Of a stretch of 64,000 nt of DNA, positions 1 through 10,298 are shown one piece after another. The translations under genes and the position numbers were made by a program. How positions within the stretch are numbered: the stretch's first letter is position 1; each line of letters opens with the position of its first letter. The stretch spans positions 29,949,008-30,013,007 of the forward strand of contig CM039508.1 of assembly GCA_022432975.1 (NCBI GenBank), written 5' to 3'. Source of the stretch: Begonia masoniana (taxonomy: Eukaryota > Streptophyta > Magnoliopsida > Cucurbitales > Begoniaceae). The notes beneath the pieces were generated by a model. It was not told where the DNA came from and searched no databases. It worked only from the letters and a program-made list of their open reading frames with translations.

Positions 1-52
1 AACTGGTGGTCTGGTCCAGTTCTCGGTCTCGGTCCGGTCCTTCTCACCCCTA
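1..52. mobile_element. hAT-like MITE terminus, cut by window edge
   Basis: The first bases are rich in GGTCC/CGGTC motifs and end in CACCCCTAA. This matches the ends of the two complete hAT-like elements at 30325-31511 and 56966-58224, whose termini read TAGGGGTGGGC and its complement. Only one end is visible, so the target duplication cannot be checked. Confidence 0.5.
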
Positions 53-75
53 ATAAAATCTCAAAGAATGAATGA

Positions 76-363
76 TATAACGACCATTTTTCCCAGTAAG
101 ATATTTTCCGCTCATGGGATCCATTGCCAATTGTGCTCCAAAAAGTGTCTTACTATCTTGGGAGAGTTTTCTTACATATGTTTCATTTCCATATACCTTC
201 CCAAGCGATGTGGGATTGTGACGACCTCCTTCTTTTACGAACCGGGATTTTCCTATACTCGAGTCTGAAATTTTCCTACACTCGGCTTAGGTCCCAAGAT
301 TTGCCCCGTAATCCGAGGTTTGCTCTACAGTCGTGCTCATACATACACATTCGGGTCAACACA
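76..363 (-). mobile_element. Cassandra-type solo LTR lacking its 5S core
   Basis: This aligns over both ends with the longer copy at 35774-36147 (shared segments include ATGGGATCC, the CTATCTTGGGAG block and CCCAAGCGATGTGGGATTG). It is flanked by a perfect AATGA duplication (71-75 and 364-368), so it is a solo LTR insertion. Compared with the longer copy, about 85-115 bp is missing between CGCTC and ATGGGATCC, which is most of the 5S rRNA-like part. The plus-strand left end has TA where TG is expected. Minus strand is assigned because the 5S-like sequence of the family reads on that strand. Confidence 0.75.
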
Positions 364-1521
364 AATGAAGAAAGAACTTTCAAAATTTTGTGTCAAAATT
401 TGTAAGGACGATTGAGATATGATTCAAATTGTGCAAGTCAGTCAGAAAGTTGTTAAAAATTACAACTTTCAACTCAATGCTATCTCCAAACAAAGAAAGT
501 TCTCCAACTTGATAACTTGTGAGTCACAACTCCACGATGAATTCCCTCCACAAAAGAAGTAAGAAAATTGCAATAAAAAGATTACTAACTTATCTCTCAC
601 AAAGAGTTAAAAATCGAAACACAAATCGTTGATTAAGATCAACCAAACGAGTTGTGGGTTTTGCTAACAAAAACAACGAAAGAGAAACTAAGAGTTCTGT
701 AAATTAATTACTCAAAAATATCAAATTTCTTTTAGAAAAATCTCTAATGTGAGCTTAAATAGGCTCTCCAAACTTAGGTCTCTGAACTTAACTAGGAAAA
801 TAAAATTACAATTTTAACCTTACTAAGACTTCTAGGACACCCTTAGTCAGTGACATTAAAACTAACCATAAAATAAATAAAACTTAAGTCTTTGCATGAG
901 GTCTCAATTCATTGGATTAATTTTCAAAACCCAATCAAATTGGAATTTCTACTTCAAGCCCGAATAAGAGAATGTGTTTCTTTAGCAAAAAAAACAAAGC
1001 TATCTGTTTCGGTTCTATTTGACATAGCAAATGATGTCCAATTTTTACGATCCACCACATTCTGAAAAGCTTGAGATGTCAACTACAATATTTATACATA
1101 ACACTTTTTAATATGAGATTGTTGAAAACAACAAATAGGCCAAATAGTTCTCTGGGTGAGATTCTCGACAGTTTTGGAATGCTTCATAAATCTCTTAAAC
1201 TTTTGTTTGATTCTCTACTTATGTTTCACCTTGAATAAATCCAGAATATAAGTATATGTTATATGGTTGTAAATGATGTGTTTTATACTCTTATCCAACG
1301 AAATGAATGCTAGAAATATCATTGGAAATCTTTATTCTTCATTGTGAATTGAAGCATCCTGTAGCACATCACCTCTACTCATCACAAGATAGATTTACAC
1401 TTGAATACTAAATGCAACAAGATTTCAAAATATTGAAGTTTAGACTATCACAGATGCTCTGAGATGAGTGCAGACGCCCAGTTTCAAGCCATGTGCAAAA
1501 CAGAAGACTTCATGAATGCTC
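364..1521. other. Unassigned AT-rich stretch, probably old repeat
   Basis: I see no gene here. Reading frames are short and no protein family is recognisable. Near 740-780 the complement has a TATA-like stretch that could be an old LTR promoter. The motif GCAGACGCCCAGTTT near 1470 resembles GCGGAAGCCCAGTTT near 9045, on the far side of the LTR nest, so both flanks may belong to one older interrupted repeat. Confidence 0.3.
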
Positions 1522-1720
1522 TGTAACGCCCGAAATTTCGTATTTCGCTTATTAGGTTTAAATTCATAAATATAGTAATTTAAACCTGTTTTACGAGTGA
1601 GAAGTTTTGTTAGAACCCTAGGAATTAATTATAATATTTGGTGGAATAAAGAAATTTTGGAGAATCCAAATCGATAGGTTAAATAGCAAATTAATTGGAG
1701 GAATAGGTTAAGGGGTAAAA

Positions 1721-3820
1721 TGTAACGCCCCGAATTATCTGAACTCAGTTCGTTACTCTATACTCAAAACTGGCTAAAAATTTTGGTAATACATTTTTAA
1801 AACTTGCAGCGGAAATCTTTTAAACATCGGAGTTGAGCATGACAAAAGAAAGCATCATTGAAATATTCGTAAATAATTAACAAAGAGTCGGCCAAGAGAA
1901 ATAAAGGTTTAAAATACAGAATTCTTGAGAAGTCACTGTAGACCAAAAGTATCTGCCGACAACTAGTCAACAGGAGAAACAGAACAGAAAACCGATGCTT
2001 CTGCCGATGACGTCACTGAGTCAAACCCATCTGCCGACGACTAGTCAACAGGAGAAGCAGAACAGAAAACAGATACTCCTACCGATGACGTCACTGATTT
2101 CCCACCCATCTGCCGACGACTAGTCAACAGGAGAACCAGGACAGAAAACAGAAGTTCCTACCGATGACATCACCAGGAGAAATTTTAAAACCAAAAGACA
2201 TCATTCGACTCCTGCCGATGACGTCACCCAGGGGAAATGTAAACCAAAGACATCACTCGGTAATCTCCATCTACCGATCACAAAACGACAGACTATAACT
2301 CCCATCTACCGGTACACATCTCCTGCCGATAGAATGGAATAAAACGAAACTATAACTCTACTCCTACCGATAGATATTTCCTACCGATAGGATAGAACCT
2401 TTCCCGACCAACAGAACTCTCAATCATTCTTCCCTACACCAGAACAACTTCAATCATTTAAACTCACACACTTCTCTGAAATCCAGGAATACAGGGAAAA
2501 CTCAAGAACACTCAAATTTTAGTAAAAAATCAACATCAAAACCATCTCTGTCATAAAACTTCTAAACGTGAAAACCAGAAAATAGTTCACAGCACTTACT
2601 CCCAATTTACTAACAATTAAACTATCAGAAATTTCATAATTTAAAGAAAACATCTCAATCTACTAGACCATTGTTATTGGAATCCTCAATCAATTGAAAT
2701 GAGACAGCCACCAGTTAAACAGCCCCATCAGTCGCCAATTCGAAGCCTGGATGCATTCCTTCAACATCTCCTAAGTCTCAACATGTTCAGAGAACACACC
2801 TGCTAACTCTTCTTCACCTACATCACAAAACTCATCTATTAGCCTAATGCTAAGTAAGTAAAGCAACAATGAAATAAATGCTGAAATGCAAGTCCTAATC
2901 ATGTAGTTTCTAATTTCTCATCTCTGTTGTCATATCGTTCATACACTGTTCTGATCCCCAGGTTCCCTTGGGAGTGGGATCAAGTCTCCCAATGTAATAA
3001 ATCCACTACATCAATTAAGGGGTGGATTAGCTCCCTTAACAGCCAATGAATGATTCCTCTGTTCCCTTGGGAGTGGAATCAAGTCTCCCAATGTCATAAA
3101 TCCACTTCATCGATTAAGGGGTGGATTAGTTCCCTTAACAATCAATACATTCAATCTGTCTTACCTTACCATAACATAGCATAAAAATTCATTTTCGTAT
3201 TCTTTCAAAACATGATGCATGACAAACAGAAATACTTAAACATGCATAAGCCTACTGTTTTGTGATGTAGGCCCGAAGGCACAAACAATACTTTACTTAC
3301 CTGGATTCCTAGCAAATGCTCGGTTAAGAGCTACCTCGGGGATTTGGTTCACCTATATTCATAAACAGAATGTTAAACCTCAATCTAAGCTATTCAGAAA
3401 TCTAAGGAGTGGGTTTGGCATCTCTATTTATCTAACATTCCCGATTCTGCTCTAATCCTCAAGCAGAATCTCTCACTCGCAACATTATCAAAATGCATAC
3501 ATTGGGATCCTTAAGCTACCTAGGTACTAAAATCAGCAATTAATCGAATCTAAACTCACCTTGGTTAGAGGAATCTGTGAGGAAATCGCCTAGAGAGCTC
3601 TGCTGGGTTGAGCTGAAAACCGAGAGTGAAATGAGTATGACGGCTATACCTCGTTCAATCTTTCCTTAAATACGTTATCTATAACATAAATTGACAATTA
3701 CTCTTATGCCCTCACTTAGTTACTCATTAACCTAATTGATTTTACCCCTAATTTCATTCTATAAAATTCACACTTAGAAGATTAATAGGTTATTTTAATT
3801 CTAATAAACCGGGTGTTACA
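1721..3820 (-). mobile_element. Nested solo LTR, same family as the Tekay element
   Basis: Starts TGTAACGCCCCGAATTA and ends ACCGGGTGTTACA. The complement matches the LTRs at 36300-38506 and 43176-45991: the same ends, the CCTTCGGGCCTACATCA segment, the paired segment with GGGAGTTGGATC-like sequence (2945-3160 here) and the CGGCAGATG/GACGTCATCGG region. Flanked by perfect TAAAA duplications (1716-1720 and 3821-3825). It has no internal domain. Confidence 0.85.
1953..2190. repeat. Tandem repeat inside LTR, period about 78 bp, 3 copies
   Basis: The segment beginning CTGCCGACGACTAGTCAACA recurs at 1953, 2031 and 2110, each followed by CAGAACAGAAAAC-like sequence and a CCGATGACGTCAC block. It lies where the related Tekay 3' LTR has its 61-bp array. 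Confidence 0.75.
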
Positions 3821-5129
3821 TAAAATAGTAATTTGTGAAGTAAAATTTATAAAAACAACTTAACCCCCCCCACCCCCCCTTTCACAATACCATTCTGCAG
3901 AGAGGGAAAAAATCTCTCTCCCTTGCGATTTTGCTTCCCCTTCGCCGACGTTCTCCACGGCCGACGATTACTCTTCCTCCGGTGATCGTTTTCTCTTTCG
4001 ATTTTCTTCCACAATCAATGCTCTAGGTAAGGCTCTAGTGTTCAATGAGTTTAGTTTCGGTTTAGGATTTAATAACGGTTAGGGTTTATCGATTTAGGTT
4101 TGAGAAATTTTAGGTTATGTTAGAAATCGATAGTTTTATCGTATTTATGGTTAATAATGGTGTATTTATGATTGTTGATGATAGTTAGGTTGGAAGAATG
4201 AGTATTGGTTGGATTTTGGTGGTTGAATGAGTATAAATGCCATTAATGCTAGATTAGAGAATTTGTGAGCACAAAGTGCTCGATAGAATGCCTGAATGGC
4301 GTAAATTGAAGTTTTAGAAAATTTGCCTTAGCTAGGAGTTTCATTTAGTTGTGGAATTCTGTTGTTTAGGATCGATTCTAATGACGAATTGTGAAATGTC
4401 TTAGGTGAACCAAGCTTAAGGAAGGTGTTCGGCATTTCTAAGGACGCCAGGTAAGTGTGTGCTAGGTTTCCTGCTTTTAAGGTTATTGTCTTTGATGGTT
4501 ATTATATGCGTAGTTTCCTCATGGATCATGTTTTCCATTCAAAGGTGTACGAAATGTTTTTACATGCTCGTTTTCAAGTAAAAGAAAGTAAAGAGAAAGT
4601 AATGTATGTAAAGGTTAAGTGAGGGTGGTGAGTGAGTAGAGCACGTGGCACGATATATGGCACGCACGGGGCAAGACAAAACACCCAATATATGGCACGC
4701 AAGAGGCAAGGGGTAGACGGGGTGGTGCATGTGCCTACTACTACGTAAATCCCTACTTATTCCACATATATGTAACGTTAAAGAAATGAAATAAATATGT
4801 TTTACGAAAGTTATGCATTCATGTATATGTCATGTATTGTGCACTTCTTACTAAGCATTAGGCTTATCATTTAAATCGTATGATATAGGTGACGAAATTG
4901 AAGGTGAGGAACCTACTCTTGATGATAAAGCATAGGTGGTCGACGGATGGTGCTCGTGGCGGGCGGGGAGTGTTTTGGCAAGACTAACTGACCTATGGGT
5001 GTGCTCCAAGCAACGTTTTGGTAAATGTAGGTAAATATGATAGATGTAGGATTAAATGGATTATGACTTTGGTGTATAGTGGATAGCTTGGAGTTAATGT
5101 TATTTTAGATAGTTTTTATGAATAGGTTT

Positions 5130-7886
5130 TGTAACATCCAGAAATTTCCTACGACATATGTAGGCCTAGTTAGAGTATGTTGTAAGAGTTTAAAGTTGGT
5201 CTTAATGCTATCCTAACAAGTTAAATTATTAGAAAGAGTAAATTGAATAGGAAATTGTGAGAAAATCCTAAAGTTTGAAATGGTTAGTGATTGTTATGAT
5301 TTAATTTAATGAAAAAAAATTAAAAAGTGAAAAGAAGAGTGAGTGATGGGGGAAGTCCCACGTTGGAATGAAGAAAGGAAGAGAAAGGTGTGTTGAAAAG
5401 TCAAAAAGAAAAATTGATCAATGGAAAAAAAAAAGTGAATATAAAAAAGAGAAGGAATGAGTAAAGTTTGAAAAGTCAAAAGAAGAAGAAAAGTGGAAGG
5501 AAAAGATGTATGTCACGTTGGAAGAAAGGGAGCCAAAAGTGTGTGGCCATTTTATAAAAAGGAGAAGTTTGGTGGAAGAAAATAGAAGAAGAAAAAGTGA
5601 TTGTTTATTTAATGGATGGCTTAGGTGTAAAAAAAAGAGTAAAGTGTTTCTTCCTCCCCTTTTCCTCTCCACGAAGTGCAGCGCCATTGAAGGGTTTCTC
5701 CTCCCAATTTATTCAAGTTTTTGCATGGTTTTAAGGTATGTATTACATGGGTTTTGTGGATACTACATTTAGGTGTTGGTTTATAGTGGTTTTAGGGTGT
5801 TTTGGTGGAGATTGGTTAGGGTTTTGAAACCCTAGATGGAGAGCTCCAAATTTTTGAGTTCATTGGCTGGTTTTCTTCCTACTTGTGATGGTCTAAATGT
5901 TTGATAGGTTGATCTAGGGTGTTGAGGTGGTTAGATTAGAGAAATTGTGAGTTTTGGTGAAAAATCAGTTTTTAAGGAAGTGTACACCGAATCTGTTTCT
6001 GTGTTTTCGAGTTGGCGTGTTTGAATGGTTAATTTGATTGTTTCAATGGATAGTAGACGTGTAGAGGTTTGCGGATTGGGGTGGCACGTTGAAATCCATT
6101 GAAAAACGAGGAAGTTATGGTCGATTGAAGTTAGACGGTGGAAATGAGGGAAAAATCGGGTTTTTGGGTTTTTATGTTGAAGAAGTAGTTGGTTTGTGTT
6201 AGAAATGGAGTAAGCGTTCTTTAAATTATTTTTTGGTGATTTTAAGTGATTTTCTTATTAATGTGCTAGGTGGTTGAGCAAGTGAATTGTGTACTCGGAG
6301 TGAGCTAACACGTGCGGGATTTCAGGTAAGTAGTGGATCGCTTGTGTTTTGCCTTCGGGCCTACACCATGGAACATTAGGGATTGTTTGCTTGGTTGTTA
6401 TGTTTTATTTTGAGTCAAGCATCATTGTTTTCTAACTACAAAACCACGTGTTTGGCATGTTTGAGTGGTGAGAATAAAATGTAAGTTAAGAAAATGGATA
6501 TGCAACCTGGTCTCGAGTAGAATAGCCTCGTTGGGCAAGTGACTCGTTGTAGCACCCCGAGAGGGATCCTATGAGAGATGCTATGCTAAATTACGTAATG
6601 TGGTTGTGTTGGAATCACCCAGTCGCGTTAGGGTAACACCTGCGAGGAACTCTAGTGGAGTTTCCCAGTTGCGTTAAGGTGGTACCTGCGAGGGACTAGT
6701 AGAGCTAGATTCACCCAGTCCCGTTAGGGTAGCACCTGTGAGGAACTCTAGTAGAGTTTCCCAGTCGCGTTAAGGTGGTACCTGCGAGGGACTAGCAGAG
6801 TTAGAGTCACCCAGTCGCGTTAGGGTAGCACCTGCGAAGAACTCTGGTAGAGTTTTCCAGTCGCGTTAAGGTGGTACCTGTGAGGGACTACCAGAATTGC
6901 AGTCTAGCACTTGCAAGGAGTTCCGTTCTGTGAATGAGGAACGAAACACTCACGAAACAAGAGCAACTGAGCGAGTAGAAACTCCATGTGTTAGGGGTTG
7001 TGTTGCATTATGTTTTTTGTATGCATTATTCCCTACTTACTAAGCATTTAGGCTTACGTTTTGTGTTCCGTGGTGTAGGTGTCAACAGGAGTACAGGTGA
7101 GGGCTATAAGGAAAGCTAGGGTTGGGATGCAGTCGTTGACGTACACGGTATGCCGGTGCAGGCAATTGTCGGGGCGTCTTGACCATGATCTTCGGGGATG
7201 TGTGGTAGCGTATGATTTGAGTATTTTGGGTTGATGTTGTTAGATTTTGGTTTGGTGAACATACTTGTGGTTTTGGCACATTTGTGGACTTGGTTTAGAT
7301 GGTTTATAAACGTGTATTTTCAGGTTTTTGGGTTTTGGTAATTATAGGTGTTATGCCGCCCGTTTTGATTTTAAAATAAACAACGTCGGGTTTATTTTCT
7401 CTATTTTTTTATCTACCGTTTTAAATCAGTTTTCTGAGATTTTTACGGGGCACAGAGTTGGGAGTGTGGGGAATGTGTGGTTAAATTTTCAGGTGTTTTG
7501 GAGGTGTTTAGATTGAAGAAAAATGAAGAAAATTGAGGAAATTTGAAAAAAAGTGAAAAATGGGCGTTTTTTGCTGAAAAACCCGAGGAGGCCCGATCGA
7601 TCGGGCGCTGGGCGCCGATCGATCAAGCGCTGGCGCGCGCGCGGCACTCAACTGAGCCCAAAACGATTTTTTTTTTTAAATTCTGCTATTTCTACTATGT
7701 TTTGACCCGATCTTTTCCGACATATTTTAAACGTATTTTGGGCACGTTTTTCAACAAAAATCGAAGGTTTGAAAAACCCAAAAATCGAGTAAAAAATTTA
7801 CCAAAAATTATTTTAAACGTCGTTTTAAACGCGGGTTGAGTTAGCAAAGTAGCGCACCAAGCCGGGGCGGGTTCGGGGGCGTTACA
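5130..7886 (+). mobile_element. Nested solo LTR
   Basis: Starts TGTAACATCCAGAAATTTCC and ends GGGTTCGGGGGCGTTACA. Flanked by perfect GGTTT duplications (5125-5129 and 7887-7891). Its ends match the complement of the solo LTR at 47892-50812 (GGTTCGGGGCGTTACA), so they are one family. It carries the CCTTCGGGCCTACA motif downstream of an AGGTAAG splice-donor-like site, as other LTRs here do. There are no coding domains. Short open frames inside are not convincing genes. Confidence 0.85.
6616..6900. repeat. Tandem repeat inside LTR, period 96 bp, 3 copies
   Basis: CACCCAGTCGCGTTAGGGTA-like segments recur at 6616, 6712 and 6808. Each unit contains a second half beginning TTTCCCAGTCGCGTTAAGG, so the 96-bp unit is itself a diverged duplication of about 48 bp. 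Confidence 0.75.
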
Positions 7887-8079
7887 GGTTTACTTTTGGA
7901 GATGTATTTATGAGTTTCCGTTGCACGTGTTCGTTATTAAGGAAATGGTTTTAGGATTTCGGTCCGATTTGATCAATTAGGTAAGAGGTTTTCAAATAAA
8001 TAGGTGTGTATATTAGGTGGAGATTTATGTGGATGGTTTAGAGATGTTATATTATTGAGTTTTTAGGTAAAAGTTGAAG

Positions 8080-8760
8080 AAATGGCAAAGGGAAGGAGAA
8101 AAGAAGGGGAGAGGCGCGCAGGGCGGCTAGGAAGGGCGAGCAGAGCGTGCGGCAGGCGCGCGGCCCTGCTCAGCCATTTGATCAGCGGGCTTTTTCTCCC
8201 CATAACTCAAACCAGGGTGTTCGCGGATCGATCGGTGCCCCTAGCCGATCGATCGGCCAAATTACCGTGTATTCTGGCGAGAAACCAGAGCGATCGCCGA
8301 CCGATCGAACCATCAGCCGATCAATCGGCCCTCACAGAATGCTGGGCACGCAGCGCGCGCCAGGTGCGGGGAGGCGCGAGGGGTGCGAGTGGCCGGTGCG
8401 CCGTGGCCGTGCGGTAGGCGCGCGGCGAGGCGCAAGGGCGGCGGCGAGGCGCGGTGCATGCGTTATGGCCGAGTGGTAAGTGTGCAGCGAGGCGCGGTGC
8501 GTGCGCCGTGGCCGAGCGATAAGCACACGGTGAGGCACGATGCGCGCGGTGCGCGGTTGGCGCACGAGGAGTGCGCGGGTGTTGCGTGGTAGGCGCGCTG
8601 GGTGGTGAAACGGTGACCACCTAATGGGCGTGCGGTGGCACACGCGACACGGGCGCGCAGTGCGTGCTCGACATGCGCGCAGGGTGCGCGAGGGGCACGC
8701 GTGCGCCAAATGCTTGGGCGCGCCGAATGCTTGGGTGCGCCCCATGCATACCCTCCTCCA
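8080..8760. other. GC-rich segment of the outer LTR
   Basis: A sharp GC-rich block full of GCGCGC and GATCGATCGG motifs. A similar block occurs on the complement near 48150-48400 and a shorter one near 7580-7650, always inside LTRs. Several overlapping open frames exist on both strands, but their low-complexity Arg/Ala/Pro-rich products are what GC-rich repeat DNA produces, so I call no gene. Confidence 0.6.
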
Positions 8761-8988
8761 TGTTTTGAAGCCCCAAGTCTTAAGTGATGTTTTCCGACCT
8801 TAGATGAGTTGTTTTAAATACGTTTTAAGTTAGACCCTAAATGTCGATAGAGGATGCTCGATTGTCCAAGTCCATTCTTTAATGTGTTAAGGAGAAAAAC
8901 GAAAAATTTTATGCAAACGGACGAGGGTTAAGTGACATGTATGTCACGGCAAGGCCGTGGCGGCCCTGATGGGATTAGGGTCGTCACA

Positions 8989-9790
8989 TGCTCAGCCCTA
9001 AGAGTAGAAGAGCGAACTCTCGCAATGGATGCCCAGAAAAATCTGCGGAAGCCCAGTTTTGAGGTTGTATATTATCAAAGTCAAAATGTGATCTTCAGAG
9101 GCACTAGCAGATGCTCGTAGCAGACACATAGAAGAGCCTTGCAAAAGCCTGGTTAGACACAGAATTCAAATTGAAGCTTCTACGAATGCCCGGTCAAGAA
9201 GTCCAATCGGCCAAAGCGATAGCTCTCAACTTAAGTCGTAGAAGCTCATCGCCCCTTTGATGTGTCTAACAGGTAAGTTAACAGACACTTCATAGATACC
9301 GTGCCAACAGAGGAAGCCCACAACTCGAGAAAATCTAAAGAGAACCGTAAAAAGAAGCTCACACTATTGTGTAACTCATTTAGAGATTTTACACTAAAGT
9401 GTTGATGATTTCACTTCGAAAATACAGTCCATTCTCGATTGTTAAACTCAACTATCTATCATTCCAACTTGAGACTTCTTACTTGTGGGAGTTAGGGATT
9501 TTGTGCTAAACTTTCAAAACTCCAACACTTTGTATTGGTGATTTATTACACTAATAATAATCTAACGTGTAAAGTGTATTTTAAAATAATAAAATAAAAG
9601 TTTAAATGTAACATTAATCTTAATAAAAACATTCAACGAGATCCAACGCCGGAAATCGGGGTATCTTATTAGGTTGATTGTGACTAATTTAAAAAGATAA
9701 TATAAATAACATATTTTAGCATATGATGAGAAACCCGTTTTAGTATTTTGAGTGATATAGATAAAGAGCATATAAATTTAATTTAATTTG
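8989..9790. other. Unassigned non-coding stretch upstream of the FRS gene
   Basis: No recognisable gene. Sequence near 9560-9605 (GTATTTTAAAATAATAAAAT and following AAAAGTTTAAATGTAA) closely resembles 13810-13845, just downstream of the FRS gene, so short direct repeats flank that gene. The part nearest the nested LTRs may be remains of an older repeat. Confidence 0.35.
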
Positions 9791-10298
9791 GCTTCACTGG
9801 TTTTGGCAAGGACCAGGAGGCTTCCCAAATTACGTCGTCTCCCCTCTCTCCCCATTCTTAGGTTTGATTTCCCCTTTCTTTCCGGCGATCCTCACCCTAC
9901 TTCCTTCATTCTTCTTCCTCCCGGCGATTCTGCGGCCACCAAGTGAGCATCCCTCCTATTGCTCTTTCGTTTCTCTGAATTCTGACAAATTTCACTTTCT
10001 CTTCTTCACTCTTGTATTTTCTCACTGCGATTCTATGCTTTTTCTGTTTCTTTCATCTCAGAACTTGTATACCGCCGTTTTATCACCTGTTTCTCAGGAG
10101 CTTGGTGCCTAGTTTCTTTTCTCGCAATTCTACTGCTTGATAGTATGTACTACATGATCTCCTTATGCTTTGCCTCCATTGGGTTATTTTCTGAACGCGT
10201 TATAATTTCCGTCCTATTTTAGGTTCCTTATATATGGGATCGAGGAGAAAAAAACTCGTCATTTCTCTTTTCATGGGAGGAACTTCCGTCAGACATAT
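9790..10298 (+). promoter_or_regulatory. Promoter and 5' UTR region of the FRS4-like gene
   Basis: A pyrimidine-rich leader typical of plant 5' UTRs begins near 9830. Possible splice acceptors (TTCTCAG near 10097, TTTTAG near 10221) suggest a 5' UTR intron before the start codon at 10299. Exact transcript ends cannot be read from sequence alone. Confidence 0.45.

Larger units (their letters stand above)
1522..8988 (+). mobile_element. Outer solo LTR, host of two nested solo LTRs
   Basis: Starts TGTAACGCCCGAAATTTCG and ends GGGTCGTCACA. It is flanked by a perfect TGCTC duplication (1517-1521 and 8989-8993). After removing the two nested insertions and their duplicated target bases, the LTR itself is about 2.6 kb. 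There is no primer-binding site, gag or pol, so it is a solo LTR left by LTR-LTR recombination. The TGTAAC start and GTTACA/GTCACA-like end resemble LTRs of Ty3-type elements in this window. Its right part (8080-8760) is GC-rich and carries GATCGATCGG motifs, like the LTR at 47892-50812. Confidence 0.8.

Noticed and set aside
5418..5772. Short frames on both strands
   Set aside because: Inside the solo LTR at 5130-7886, low-complexity, with no homology.
8082..8745. Overlapping Arg/Ala-rich open frames on both strands
   Set aside because: GC-rich LTR DNA, low-complexity products, no domain, and all frames are equally open.
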